A DNA stretch of 64,000 bases from Trachythela sp. YZ-2020. Lineage: Eukaryota; Cnidaria; Anthozoa; Malacalcyonacea; Clavulariidae. The stretch spans positions 3,128,001 through 3,192,000 of the forward strand of contig JADLSH010000379.1 in assembly GCA_016169945.1 (NCBI GenBank). Reading direction: 5' to 3'. Below are positions 1 to 18,862 of the stretch, one piece after another; the stretch's first letter is position 1; each line of letters starts with the position of its first letter. The translations under genes were made by a program, and so were the position numbers. The notes beneath the pieces were generated by a model. The model had not been told where the DNA came from. It saw nothing but the letters and a program-made list of their open reading frames with translations, and ran no database searches.

Positions 1-1289
1 CGAAAAATGCCAAAATATTTTTGCCTGTTGAACGCTGTTATCTAGCAAGAATATAAACAAATATTCGTTTTAACAACTTGCGTAGCACTACAAATTACAG
101 TATATTTCGATAATAATCCTTTTGAGTAAAAGTATTAAACAACATTACAACAACAATAATTTATTAAATGCTTACCAGCCTTGCAGTTGACTCGACGAAA
201 AACAAGAAAAAAACATCCAGAAAATAGCTTTCCACGCGGTAAAAACGCATTCTGAAGTTGCTCCAGCATATATTTCATCAAGTACTTGACGGATTTAGGC
301 TTTGACTGTGATTATCGGTTAGTTTCACTGGCGAAAACAATTCAAACTCGACAGTTTTTGCAAATGCATGCAATTGAAAATTAGCCTTCGTTCAAATGGC
401 ATATATTAATTAGTTTTGGACTGCCTTCGTCAAGTCCCAAGGGACGCTATTCATATTGTTCTAAATACCTTTGTATTTACTTGCAATTACGCATATAAAA
501 TCAAAATTGCACAATTATTTTCAATTGGACGGCAGATAAAAAAGTGAACGTTGGATAGGAATTGCGAATATCAGGCTTCTTTATTCGTCCGATCCAAATG
601 GCAAAAACGCGAATTATGCTAAACTAAATAAAGGATGGGTTAAACTTCGATTAAATCATCAAAGTATGGTATGTTTTAATCGAAGTGTGTGATAGTGAAA
701 ACCTCTTTCAAAGAAACAATATGCCTTTGCATAAATACTAATATAAGCAAAAACAACGAGTGACAGGATGGCATGGAGAACAGTGGGATTTTCAAAACAA
801 TGAAAAGACAATGGCACTATTGGTTCGGTAGAGTTCTGCAAAGCATATTTTCGAGTTTGATGTGACATTGTCCTTGGCATAGCGCTAGCTGCTTTTCATA
901 AACTTGAAACTCGCCAGTTATGCCAGGGTTGCACTTTATTGCGCAAAGCACCATAATTTCGATGTATATTCGCGCATTGTGTTTATATATTGTGCACAGA
1001 CTATTTTATAGGAAAAATCACCCTGCCACATTTAGGATCAAGACTAAAAACCACAGACCACATTGAACAAAATGTTAAGACATCTATTTTACAATGTTCT
1101 AGTCACTAGATTTAGCTCTGTACAATTAATATTAACAATTTCATTTAGTCATAATTCATGTCACATGTTCAGTTCGGTTCACAAATACTCAATATTCTTG
1201 ATACTTGAAATCCAATAATTCATAAATAAACTAGCATAGTTATCGACAATGAGCTCACTCCGAACCATAAATAATTGTGGGTTCCATTC
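1..1289. other. No gene or repeat recognised
   Basis: AT-rich sequence in which I see no splice-bounded coding segment, tandem repeat or inverted repeat. Short open frames here have no recognisable motif. It lies beyond the 3' end of Otx, past the nested repeats at 1290-2275. Confidence 0.5.
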
Positions 1290-1410
1290 CAAGGTTACAG
1301 GGTGCGTTTTATCGAGGGTTCCACTAAGCGCTATCGTGCAGCAGATGGTGGTCAACCTGCAGTTATCAGAGCAAGGAAATTATGTAAATTATTTTCATTA
1401 TATGTAGTAC

Positions 1411-1671
1411 CAGTGGCGGACACTTGGGTTGGGGGTGCGAACTTAGGTTGCCAACATATAATCATCTTTTTGTTGCTTCAAATCTCAGTTCTTAAAACCT
1501 TTTTGACTTAAATTTCATTTCATTTTCTACTTAAATTATAGCCTATCAAAGCTGTTGTGGTTGTAAAATCATTAATACAGCTTTGTTACACAGTTAGTCA
1601 GCTATCATTCAAAGGCTTTGAGAAATAATTGGGGAAGGGGCGATTGGGCGCCCCCCGTAGCCCCGCTACTG
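1411..1671. mobile_element. hAT-like non-autonomous element
   Basis: Begins cagtggcgga and ends ccccgctactg, imperfect terminal inverted repeats with the CAG...CTG ends common in hAT elements. It is 261 bp with no open frame. The 8-bp flanks (tgtagtac and gtacaagc) share only gtac, so the target duplication is not clear. It sits at the edge of the ACAAGTTGT element inside the split R1 copy. Confidence 0.45.
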
Positions 1672-2160
1672 GTACAAGCGTAAAAATCTTACATCTTGTC
1701 AATAAGATGTGTTCGCAACGCGGCTTGTAAACAAGTTGTAGCAATGTTGTCACTCACAACTTGTTAAGTGCCGGTTGTACGAAGCCTGTTTAGCCTATTC
1801 GGTGGATAAATCTAAAATACCAATCAAGTCTATACATTCATCGAACCAAACTAAAATATTTCAACTTGAATAGAACAATTATGTTTGCAACTACATATTA
1901 AGTGGGTAAGATTTAAGTTCAGTCATTCACAAAATGTGTGAGTGTTTTTTAATTTTTGGCTAATCCACCGTTTAAGCTAAACGGCCTTCGTACAACCGGC
2001 CCCAGGACGATAACAAGTTGTTGGACTAACTTGTAACAAGTCTGTTCTTGTCAACAGGCTGGGAACAAGCAGTGCGAACACATCCTGATAACAAGTTGTT
2101 GTTGAAACAGCATTGGTGCAAGTTTGCTGCAGGTTTGTTACAACTTGTGTGCTTTACGTG
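1672..2160. mobile_element. ACAAGTTGT-rich element, copy 1 (interrupted)
   Basis: Contains many direct and inverted copies of acaagttgt/caacttgt and the phrase tcttgtcaataagatgtgtt. A second, uninterrupted copy in the opposite orientation is at 44953-45243. This copy is broken at 1767-2004 by a fold-back MITE. Ends resemble acgtaaaaa. No transposase is encoded. Confidence 0.6.
1767..2004. mobile_element. Fold-back MITE inside the ACAAGTTGT element
   Basis: The left end gccggttgtacgaagcctgt is the near reverse complement of the right end, which reads gccttcgtacaaccggcccc; similarity extends about 40 bp inward (ggtggat/atccacc). The interior is AT-rich and non-coding. The host sequence can be rebuilt from the copy at 44953-45243, showing that this piece was inserted. 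Confidence 0.65.
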
Positions 2161-2435
2161 TGTAGTCTTATATAGTTATATTTGGTGGCGAATAGATCTC
2201 AGAGAGGAGAGATGTAGTTTAATTTTCTTGCTCCTATAAGTGTCAACATTTCTAAAGTTGACCATCATCTGTTGCTTCGTACCGCTTACTGAAGCCTACC
2301 ATTGCTACCAACAACCATTGTCATTCGACGCCCCTCGTTTTCTCGTGTGTCAAGATGATCTATTGTCCCTATCCGAGACGGTATCCCTTACAGTCAGCGG
2401 AGTCGCTCACGTGATTGACATGCGTTACTCATGTG

Positions 2436-9361
<6,926 letters not shown>

Positions 9362-9460
9362 CGATTCACTTGAGAATGGAGCTATACACGGGAATAAGAC
9401 GAGGATTGGCATACAATTATATAGGTATAAACGCAAGACGCACGTTCTAACGCAAAGAGG

Positions 9461-9468
9461 TATTTATA
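9461..9468 (-). promoter_or_regulatory. Candidate TATA box of Otx
   Basis: Reads TATAAATA on the minus strand, about 50 nt upstream of the first possible Otx ATG (9412) and 100 nt upstream of the ATG at 9361. A start of transcription near 9430-9440 would fit. A TATA-like string is common in AT-rich DNA, so position is the main support. Confidence 0.4.
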
Positions 9469-9774
9469 TGGAACTACACTGAGAGGAAATGACTGACTCA
9501 CCACCTGTAGTGTGGCATTCAGGTTTGCTTGATAGTTTAAAAAGATATCCCATAGCGTGCGATGGCAGATTGACATCACCTTACACTTATATGTCAACGC
9601 AATGTTTGCTCAACACTTAATCTGTCTTGGGCAATGTAAACGATACCAACTGACTGACAGCAGTGTTAATTTTAAACTTATAATCAAAGAGGTTATTTGG
9701 GCCATTCAAAAACCGGACTCTGGGTAACATAAAAGGGTGTAGGGCACAGAAGCATATGACCGTCATACGAAAAC

Positions 9775-9872
9775 TATAGCATCAACTCTCATCAAAATTT
9801 AAACCAGCTCAAATTTGATGAGAGTTGATGAGAGCTGGCGGTGAAACGCGATTCTCGTTTGACCGGATCCAT
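9775..9872. repeat. CTCTCATCAA-family fragment
   Basis: Contains caactctcatcaaaattt, gatgagagttgatgagag and cgattctcgtttgaccgg, all hallmarks of the family also found at 10646-10992, 18460-18862, 29421-29612, 46707-46965, 53311-53672 and 56187-56390. It lies about 300 bp upstream of the Otx promoter. Confidence 0.65.
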
Positions 9873-9892
9873 CCTATTTTTCTCCAGAGATA

Positions 9893-10201
9893 GAATACAA
9901 GGTTAGGAAGCTCAATGAAAATGATCCATGTTTTCGTCTAGCTTTATGCCAAAAATGGTCGTTTCATCGTCACGCGTGTATTGAATTTCACTGCCCAACC
10001 AACCAATAGCAATGTTTTAAATTGACCATTCTGTGACATCACAGACATGTAATTAAACCAAAACATTGCTATTGGTTGGTTAGGCAGAAATACAATACAC
10101 TACACGTGACGATGAAACGACCATTTTTTTGCATAAACCTAGACACAAACATGGACAATGAGCTCTACTGTATTTTCATTGAGCTTCCTAACCTTGTATT
10201 C
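9893..10201. mobile_element. Fold-back MITE flanked by TA
   Basis: Left arm gaatacaaggttaggaagct is matched by its reverse complement at the right end; similarity continues through tggtcgtttcatcgtcac and caaccaaccaatagcaatg, giving arms of about 150 bp around a short centre. TA flanks both ends, as for Tc1/mariner-type insertions. No open frame. Confidence 0.75.
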
Positions 10202-10354
10202 TACTGACTAAGGTAGTACAATTTATGGTGAATTAAAATTATCCTTGATCCGATAAACCGGCTTTACTATAGAACGAAGTAGTTCAATACAGCGCTAATT
10301 TATTGGGGGCGTAAAAATCAATTGATCGTATTTAACACTATATCAAACGGGTCC

Positions 10355-10575
10355 ATCATTTCGGCATCTCGTTCGATGGAAATAATAGTTGATGGTGTTT
10401 GTGGAAGTGGAATATTCGCCCTGCGATTCCGGTGCGGCGCTCTAACCAATTGAGCTACAGAGTCCAGTTGCTGAGCATTAACCGCAAGTTCGTGTATATA
10501 TGTGGGATGTGGGATATAACCCCCCGCAATAAATTTCCGTTCGAATATTCCATCCATAAACACCATCAACCATAA
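10355..10575 (-). mobile_element. Fold-back tRNA-like SINE copy
   Basis: On the minus strand: ctctgtagctcaattggtta (A-box-like) then ccgcaccggaatcgcagg, the tRNA-like centre, flanked by tcgttcgatggaaat and attccatcc sides. The B-box half is degraded. Too decayed to be a functional tRNA gene. Confidence 0.55.
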
Positions 10576-10645
10576 GTAGTTGGAACTATAACTGGATGAT
10601 GTTGGACCAACATATTGGATTGTTTGAACGGGCCATAGGACTAAT

Positions 10646-10992
10646 GCCCCGGTCAAACGAGAACAAGAGTTGCATGAGAGTCGCGACAGAGATAATTTAG
10701 CGCGCGAAACGGAGCCCTGAGAATAATCCTAAAATGTTGGTAAACAAAGTGTTTAAATTTCCTTCTTAGTGTTATTTTGTTAAGCTAATTCTTATAGAAA
10801 GTCTGACTATAATTTATTCTTATGCACCTCTCATGATCGGTCAAACGAGCAAAACTCTCATCAACTCTCATCAAAATTTGAACCAGCTCGAAGTTGATGA
10901 GAGTGCATGAGAGTTGATGAGAGTTGGTGATCAAACGCGACCGAGAATTACAACTCTCGTTAACTCTCATATCCCTCGTTTGACCGGGGGTA
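10646..10992. repeat. CTCTCATCAA-family element
   Basis: Opens with ccggtcaaacgagaacaag and closes with ctcgtttgaccgggggt, an inverted pair of ends. The interior repeats caactctcatc and gatgagagttg in both orientations, so long stretches can fold back. Non-coding. Confidence 0.65.
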
Positions 10993-11404
10993 CCGAGTAT
11001 CGGATTCCGTTCCGCGGTTTGAGAGTCCAGTACAGAGTCCCCGTTTCGTAGGCCCGCTAATCAAAAGCTGAGTATTAGTTCTGTTCAATGTACGGAAACT
11101 GATGTCCGGTAAGGCTAAGCATGACAACTTAGCATGACAAATACTGGTGTTTACAAAGCAAAGAATGAACATAGGCAATGTCATATTTCATTACGAGCAC
11201 GCTTTATCAACATGTACCCGACCAGAGTTCAATTAGGGCAACAGTGAATCAGGTTATTCATCTTTGGAAACCCGAAATTACCCACCGCGAATATATCTAC
11301 ACAATGTATTTCCAGCACATGACCTCTGCGCTAAATAGCAAGGTTACAGACCTAAGTCAAGAAGGATTTGAACACAATGCATTTTAGGCGAACTATATAG
11401 ACCG

Positions 11405-11612
11405 ATGCTTTACCAATTAACCTACATCAAACGTGGGGGTCCGGTGTAGGCAGTATGCTACAATAAGCTGCCGTGGTTTGTGTCTGAACTACTTGGAAAA
11501 CATTAAAATTAGTGACATCACCCCCCCCCCCCGCCATGACGAAGGGCTCTCGTTCGAAACGTCCCAGTGTTTTTAATCCTTTTCAGGTAGTTCAGACACA
11601 AACCTGGCTTTT
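11405..11612. mobile_element. O-family inverted-repeat element
   Basis: Left part gccgtggtttgtgtctgaac pairs with tcaggtagttcagacacaaa on the right; the loop contains a poly-C run (11520-11533) and ctctcgttcgaaacgtcc. Other copies are at 14840-15068, 16165-16330 and 17700-17805, with fragments at 6815-6905 and 49670-49760. Confidence 0.65.
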
Positions 11613-14059
11613 AGTACTAATTCTTTCAATGGATTTAATCCAGATATCAGGAGGAGTAACCAATTGATTTCGTGTCGAGTTTAATGTTTAATCCCATAAG
11701 GTGATAAAGCGTATAGTAATTCACGCAATAACTATGCATTATAAGCCCCTGTTTATATGTGCCCTACACGAAGGGCTAGCTCTCCTAGGCGAGATCCCGC
11801 GTCCTAATAGAAATCATTATTAAAAATTGTTTTCGTTTATATACGAGAGGAGGGCCATCCCTCGGTTTTGGACTAGATTTTGGACTTCGTAAGATAATAA
11901 ATGAGCTGTAGGGAAGCCACTTAATGCTGTAAACACGAGGTGAAACCAGTCCTACTGGTAGGGCTAGCCCTTCACGAAGGGGCTAAGTCTTATTCTCCAA
12001 CCAAGCATTAACAAGTACATTGTAATGTACGATTGTACGTCCTTTTATCTAAACGCTACAAATCGATTATGATATTTTACGTGTTAAAACCATTCTATAA
12101 AAACAGTTAAAACTAGTCAGGTTAAGCCGGTTTAGGGTTAAAACGTACGGCTACTGCATTTAGGATTAACTGTGAGAAAGTGATTTTAATGCCCTAGGTT
12201 TAGCTGCTAATTTAAAACCTGCTCGAGTTCGCTTTATGCCGACAGTATTTGGTTCTTAAAATGAATGTTTTTTCTTATACATTAATTGTTTCTTTTGTCG
12301 TATGGAATTTTTTTGCCTTCAATGGGCAAAAAGAACCGAATACTGAATGTGAATATATTGGTTATTTTGGTCTTATTCAAACGCGTGCATTTTTGGCAAC
12401 AAAGTGTTTTTATTATAAGTATAAGTATGGAATAAACTCGTGCCAAGGAATTCTATTAATTTCGATTTTTTTAAGGTAATTGATACATTTTTTCGATGCG
12501 CCACGTGGGTGGTACGGCATTGGACTGGTTTGGATCAGGCACAGTCGTGACCAGGTCGGGGCAAACCAAGGTAACCTGAGAAGTCCATTTATGACTCAAG
12601 CTATTCCCTCCTGTAGATAAATCCGCGGTAATTGACATGTGTATGCGCGAGGTAAAGTCTTGAGGTTTGCGCAAACCGACGCAATTTATTCAAGGAGACG
12701 CAAAACGAATGCGCGCGATGTTAGGGTATTCTGAACCCATCTAGAAGTGCGCAAATTCGCGAACAGCATGCGCACCCGAGAGTACAAATATTGGTCAATT
12801 GAAGAGGCGTAACTAGGCTAACATAATAATCTGTTTAAGACAGTTTATGGATGCTGACAATTGAATTGTCACCTTTTCTTCAGGCGAGCGAAATCGGAGA
12901 TAATGAGTTGCCTGGCGATAAAACACACACAATCACGCCCAGCTGTCAGTTTAGAAAAGGAACGAGGCGAGTTCATTGCGCGTTTCGCGCGCCTTGCAAG
13001 CGCACATTTCTTCCGTAGTAAAACTATACATTAAACTGTTTTGAGTTTTATAGATAAAGCTGTTTTGTAAACAACGCTGTTTTTAACTAATGTTAAACAA
13101 CAGCCGAGCCAAAAAGCCGAGCAAGAACAATCTATGTGATCGCAACATATAAATAGATATTATGTTTTGTGCAACTCAAACTATAAGTCATATTTCATTA
13201 GTCTTGGTTATTGGGTTGCAAAAATTTTGTTTAAATCGGCAGAATTTCCGTCAGCATTTCACTCGACGCAAATGTCAATTGTGCGTTGAAACCCGTAGAA
13301 TACTTCGACAATGGCGCACTTAATGCGCATCTAAAATGTGAATTTCTCTCGAATAAGAAATTCTGCAGCATGAAATTCAACGAGTTCAATTCGACGGAAA
13401 TTGGACGTCTATAACATTTGTTCTTCCACAGCTGACATCACCATTCTGAGTATAAAGCTCGGTTGGGAAGTATACCATTGGAAGTATAGACATTTTTGTT
13501 TTTCCGTTTTTCGTAAGCTGATATATAAACTGTTACAGTACCATATCTGGACAGGTTATTATTGAATGTGCTATCCGGATGCAACGGGTGCATTCTTTGT
13601 CACTAGTGTCACACTTGCACTCTTATAGATCCACAAAATTCTCGCTCAGCCAAGGTGACGCTGATCCCATTAAAAACACAGCGGCGAGCTGTTTTAATAC
13701 CCAAAAATCTTGTTTGCTAAAGACATGTTACTTCGTTTCACAGGACGCTTTAAAACAAATGCTCGATTTATCACACACGGGGGTTCGACAAGGATATACG
13801 AACTACGAATATTCGTAAAAATAACCGTTGAAGCAGTGCCAGTGGGCGCGCACAGTGCGAGTTATAGTTTAGTTGAAGTAGAGTTAAAGCTGCAACGATT
13901 AATATTCAACTGAAAATATAAGTGAAAATTTGAGTTGCACAAAACATATAATATATGCGCTCCTTTTCATTCCATCTCATTCTATTTCATTCCATTTCGT
14001 TATAGAGAAAAGGAATATCATTTGTTGTGATTAGTAATAGTTGTCTCCATATTTAACGT
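11613..14059. other. Gene-free stretch
   Basis: No supported gene. At 12243-12345 two 15-bp arms (cagtatttggttctt and aagaaccgaatactg, one mismatch) bound a 103-bp hairpin-capable segment. Around 11750-12000 there are scattered copies of gggctagc and gcccct that may be a decayed MITE. The remainder shows nothing recognisable. Confidence 0.45.
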
Positions 14060-14230
14060 TGAAGTGTTTCTGCAGATGGAAATTTCGAGCGAAAATTATA
14101 TACATATTTTGGACCTAACCAAGAGTAGTTGCGAAAAATGCAACTATAGGTCCTCTGGCAGGAATTGACCTGCGGCCCTGGGATTCCGGTGCTGCGCTCT
14201 AACAACTGAGCTACAGAGTCCAGTTGTCAA
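14060..14230 (-). mobile_element. Fold-back tRNA-like SINE copy
   Basis: On the minus strand: ctctgtagctcagttgttag, cagcaccggaatcccagg, aggtcaattcctgccagag, tgcatttttcgcaactactc, then aattttcgctcgaaatttcc. Only one arm of the fold-back is present. The A and B boxes are recognisable but the cloverleaf is imperfect. Confidence 0.7.
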
Positions 14231-14839
14231 CGCTTCTTATATGGAAAAACCTAAGACAATTTTCATGTATTTTCAGCTCATTCCTCAGATTTTGCCGAGG
14301 AATTCTTAACTTTGGTTTGCCAAAAGCTTCATTTTCTAAACTAGGAAACTTTGTGTGGTATTTGTAAATAATCATTACGACACGAATGGTCTCGTATATA
14401 TTCTCTGCTAATTTTAAGATGCGTGAATCAATGCTACTACATGCGGTGCGCGCACTGATGCCAGGTTCGCCACTGCGGTAGTTCGAAATATTTCTTGTCC
14501 AAGTGTTGCGCATATGTGCTGTATTGCTAGCCAGAATATAGAAATAGATTTTCTATCTAAAATTTTGCCATAATTCAAATCTATATCAGACGTGCAAAAC
14601 TAAAGGCATAAACCAAGAGCTGTTATTTACTATACAGGATTACCATTGTGAAATTTACGAATGTTAAAATTATATTAGTCTGGATAAAATTGTTTTGGTC
14701 GGGCGACATGCTGTGCAAGCCAGCCCTCGTCGATATGGTTTCAATTTAATCCTATTGGCTTATTGCAGTCTCCATACAGGCAATTAATGCAATATGAGCA
14801 CAATAAAATATGTGGATACCTCCATATTAATGTAAATGT

Positions 14840-15068
14840 AACTATATTGCCATGGTTTGTGTCAGAACTACCTGAAAACGATTAAAACAACTTCGACGTT
14901 TGGCAACTAACCTAACTAACGTCCTGACGAGTGCTCAAAACGTCCAAGGAATACTACCTACATTGGACCCCCACGTTTGAGATATCTTTTTCAGGTAGTT
15001 CAGACACAAACCACGGCCGTTTATTGTAGAATACTACCTACACCGGACCACCATGTTTAAGATACATT
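14840..15068. mobile_element. O-family inverted-repeat element
   Basis: catggtttgtgtcagaacta at the left is answered by ggtagttcagacacaaacca at the right, and ggacccccacgtttgagata/ggaccaccatgtttaagata follow on the right side. The loop holds gagtgctcaaaacgtcc. No coding capacity. Confidence 0.65.
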
Positions 15069-16164
15069 CCTCTATGGTTAATGGTTCTCCAATTTGGATC
15101 CTGAATTTTCCCTTTTTAAATGTTCCTCTAACGTCTTCTATTGGCAAGCTATTTGTGTAATACATTGTGATTGGCAGAGCTTAAATTCGACGCATGGAAT
15201 GAGGAACGATATTTTGCAACGATATTTTCTCGAATCACACAATGACGTATTCCTACTAAATACACTCACACACTAACAGGAAAACAAACAATCTTTAAAA
15301 GAAAAACACTCAACAATATCTAATTATTAAACATAACTAAATACGACTCTATAAATCTCTGTCAAATGAAAACACGAAAAACACACAAGGGGTGGCGCAG
15401 TTGTTAGTGCGCGCATGTGCACGCCTTTAAACTCTGCCAATAATGGCGTTCAACTCTTGCAATCAGCAGTTTCTTTTAGTTCCCTAAAGTTCGGGAAGCA
15501 CAATCATCCGATTAAAACGTGCACATTATACAAGAAAATATCCTTAACAATTAACGACATTGTTCGAAGTTTATACAAGATTAAATGTCGAGTGAATGCG
15601 TTTCCTTTTGTGCTCCAAAAGACGCCTAAAGATATGTTTTCGTAAACCGATTTAATGTTCCTTACGTTGTTTATGTCCTGGATAATAACGTCAAATATTG
15701 GAGTCACTCATCGCGTATTTTCATTGCCAAATAATCCACAATGCATGCTGGATTCCAGTCAGGAGGAGGGAGGGGGAATTTGCCCCGGGAATTTTTAAAA
15801 GGGCGAGTAGTTGAATTTAATCCTTGGCATATCTTGTTCTTATAAAAGCATGCTTGTACGTTTTTTCCCTGGATAACCTTATTATGGCAAAAAGATCTTC
15901 TGGCAAAAAACCTCAGTGAGAAAGACCATCATATCCGATATCATGAATAACAAGGAAACCGTAATTGCTAATTATGTAGGGGGGCTTAACAGAACTTAGT
16001 ACTCAATAGCCCAGGAAACTTTGACCAAAATTACGGATATTCGTTGGATGAACTTCCTATGCAACTCCGTACGTGACCTTCAAACTATACACAAACTGTA
16101 GTTTATTTCATTTATTAGAGGTATAAGATTGGCATTCAACTGCTCTGTACATGCGTGTTGCCTC
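15069..16164. other. Gene-free stretch with a SINE remnant
   Basis: At about 15390-15430, ggggtggcgcagttgttagt is an A-box-like SINE remnant. Open frames on both strands at 15415-15707 overlap each other and show no motif. Nothing else recognised. Confidence 0.4.
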
Positions 16165-16330
16165 AATTGTGGTTACCCAGTGTATAGGAAGTATTCTACA
16201 ATAAGATGCCGTTGTTTGTGTCTGAACTACCTGAAAAAGATATCTCAAACGTGGGGGTCCAGTGTATGCGTAGTATTCTACAATAAGCGACCGTGGTTTG
16301 TGTCTGAACTACCTGAAAAATATTAACAAG
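16165..16330. mobile_element. O-family repeat, two direct half-copies
   Basis: gtttgtgtctgaactacctg occurs twice (near 16213 and 16294), about 80 bp apart and both preceded by tattctacaataag. The inverted partner arm is missing, so this is a tandem of half-elements. Confidence 0.55.
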
Positions 16331-17189
16331 TAATTCAAACACCAACCATGACAGCTTATTTGCCTTATCCCACTTTACATGCATGGTTTCAACATTCAAA
16401 ATAACTTCTTAAATATTGGAAGATTACAGGAGCGTGGCCTCCCAGTTCAGAACTAATCTTTTATATGATGCAGTCAGTAAATTCACATGGCAATGTGTAT
16501 AAATATAATTATCAATAACTATGCCGTTACAACGTTTTCATTCATATGGCGCTTTTTATCAGTACCGATGTTTGTTTGATTTATTTGTTTGAATATGTAT
16601 AAAACGTTTCGTGACATCGAACGGAAATGAGGGTTATTATTATTGGCAAATATTTTCATCCCAGACATTGGGTAGATCACGCCTAGAATCTTCTCCAGCA
16701 CGCAGGCAGAAACCGCAGAACTTCTATTTTCTATTAGCATTGAGATATGGGACTGCATGTATAACCATATGCACCAATGTGGTTCGTCGTGAATTTTCAG
16801 ACGTGATCATGTTTTTTTTGTGCGTGCAACAGTGACGCGAGAGCATTAGCCAATAAGCAGTGCTTCAACTAAACATTCCGCACAGAATTAACGTCGTGCA
16901 TGCCTACATGTTACAATGAGACGATTTAGTTAATTATTTGATCTATTATATAGGGGAACAGACTATTTTACTAGGCCCTTCGCGCTGAAATCGACTGATA
17001 TTACACCAAGTGCAGCTGACTTAAAAGTTAAAACTATATTTTATAAACTTCACTTAAAATTGGTTACTGTTAATTTTGCAACTTCGACCATTCAACTATA
17101 GTACTTAATATTGGACTACAGAGGACAGATGGTATATTTTGTCGAGGCTAAGTCACAAGAACGAGTTATGGTTTAGATCAATGTTATAG

Positions 17190-17423
17190 CAATTGAAACC
17201 TGAAAATGTTAAGATCAGTGAAGGCAAGGATGGGTCAATAGCATGCATGCAAACCAGAACAGTAACCAATGGTGACGGCCATATCGAATCGATTGCACAG
17301 ACTGAGAATTTTACTAAAATTTACTTCAACACTATACATAGCCTTATAGCATCAGTTGAAAAAGAATCAGATTCTATAATATATTTATCCAACCTAAATC
17401 TTAACCATGGAATCAATGACTGA
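17190..17423 (+). other. Orphan open reading frame, unrecognised
   Basis: A 77-codon open frame without low-complexity content, bounded by TAG (17187-17189) and TGA. It has no ATG near its start, so it would have to be an exon or a fragment. It includes the segment ENFTKIYFNTIHSLIASVEK. I recognise no domain. A decayed transposon ORF or chance are both possible. Confidence 0.15.
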
Positions 17424-17699
17424 GCCCAGCGACAACATTGCTCCTTTTAGGTTTAACGGTTAAACCAGGAATGATCTTTCTTAAACGCTTTCCTTTAAAT
17501 TAGTTTCTTTTCAAATGAACCAAATCGTATTTACTAAATATTTTACATCCTGTATCACACAGTTCAAGAACTGTAAAATATCATGGAGCGAATTCAAACG
17601 TACAATATATAAAATACAAAAACATTTCGCCGTAGTTCGAGCGAATGCTCTTCTTAATTGGGGACCGGGTTGTAGCATAACGAATTTACTATATACAAA

Positions 17700-17805
17700 C
17701 TGGTCACTACATGCTGACAAAGGCCTTCGCTCGGAACGATGCAGACACAAACCTCTGTAGCTTATTGTAGAATACTTTCTACACTGGAACCCCATGGATT
17801 AAATA
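17700..17805. mobile_element. O-family fragment
   Basis: aaaggccttcgctcggaacg, gcagacacaaacctctgtag and attgtagaatactttctaca match the right half of the O family; the left arm is absent. The following 17806-18459 shows nothing recognisable. Confidence 0.5.
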
Positions 17806-18459
17806 TCATACAGTACAATATATTTGCAAAAGGTTAAACTAGACTAATTTAAAAAGACTATATAGTACTTACATAATAAATTTAACGAAGGTCTATATGG
17901 CTGGAGCATCCGATCCAAATACGTCTTCTTCGTTTGCAAATGCGTGAGTGAGGCAGTAAATCGGATACAAGGATTTATATTTATGGTGTTTTTATATAAA
18001 TCCTGAAATACATTTGCCAGAACAACGTCTCAAGAGAGACGGGATTATGTCAACTGGCAACACACTAGTTTTTTGTGCTTCAAGTTTGTTTACATAAGGG
18101 CAACCCCATTGTGAATACATTCGTTGTTTGTTAGAGGTCCAGGGTTTTGGTTAAACTGTCCAACTGAGAAAACGACATTCCTTGGGGAATACGATATACT
18201 GGAGTCCTTGAACTGCTGACATTCAGGTTATAGCTATTGCATCAGAGATGGATCCATGCTCATCTCATTTAGGGGCTGTAATATTTCCAAGGGCTGCACC
18301 CTCTTCCCCGCCTTCGCAAATTACATTGTTATAGTCGTAGTGTCAGTCTTCGAAGTGAAGACAGTCAGGTAGTAGCAGGGATGGATCCAGATTCATATAA
18401 AGAGAGTGGCTGCTGTAGCGTCAGATCCAGCCTCATGTGGTAGAGGGGTACAGATTAAA

Positions 18460-18862
18460 GCCCCGGTCAAACGAGGATGAGAGTTGATGAGAGACAACGA
18501 GAGTTGCAACTCTCGCTCGCGTTTCACCGCCAACTTCCGTCAACTTTCCGCTGGTTCAAATTTTGATGAGAGTTGATGAGAGTTTCTGCTCGTTTGACCG
18601 GTATGCGTGGTAATAAGGGCCCACAGTAATTGGTTTTAACTGTTGTGGTGTCGCGGCCATTCGTTACTGTTTGTATTGTATTTGTGTTGTGCACTTGAGT
18701 ATGTCATTCGTATAACCTTTATCTGGCGAAGTTGAATAAATAAATAAATAAATAATGTCCAGTCAACTCTCATGCAACTCTTGTTCTCGTTTGAACGGGG
18801 CATGAGAGTTGATGAAAACTCTGATACAAACTCTTGCTTGCCAACTCTCATCAACTCTCATC
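18460..18862. repeat. CTCTCATCAA-family element with an insertion
   Basis: Starts ccccggtcaaacgaggatga and ends caactctcatcaactctcat. Intact copies read gtggtaatatccagtcaac across the middle; here gtggtaa and gtccagtcaac are separated by about 140 bp (18613-18757) ending in (aaat) repeats, so a retroposon fragment landed inside it. Confidence 0.65.
18613..18757 (+). mobile_element. Retroposon 3' fragment with (AAAT)n tail
   Basis: Non-coding sequence ending gttgaataaataaataaata, typical of a LINE or SINE 3' end with a short tandem tail, inserted within the CTCTCATCAA-family copy. Confidence 0.5.

Larger units (their letters stand above)
1290..2275 (+). repeat. R1 dispersed repeat, split by nested insertions
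   Basis: The left half (about 1290-1410) carries cactaagcgctatcgtgcag and the right half (about 2158-2275) carries agtgtcaacatttctaaag. In uninterrupted R1 copies (2925-3110; reverse strand at 5627-5830) these halves are joined within about 200 bp at 'catggtagtcttgta'. Here that junction is broken by about 750 bp of other elements, and tgtagt occurs on both sides like a target-site duplication. R1 has no coding capacity that I can see; its class (SINE or MITE) is not decided. Confidence 0.65.

Noticed and set aside
10318..10656. 112-codon minus-strand frame
   Set aside because: Spans a SINE copy and has no recognisable domain.
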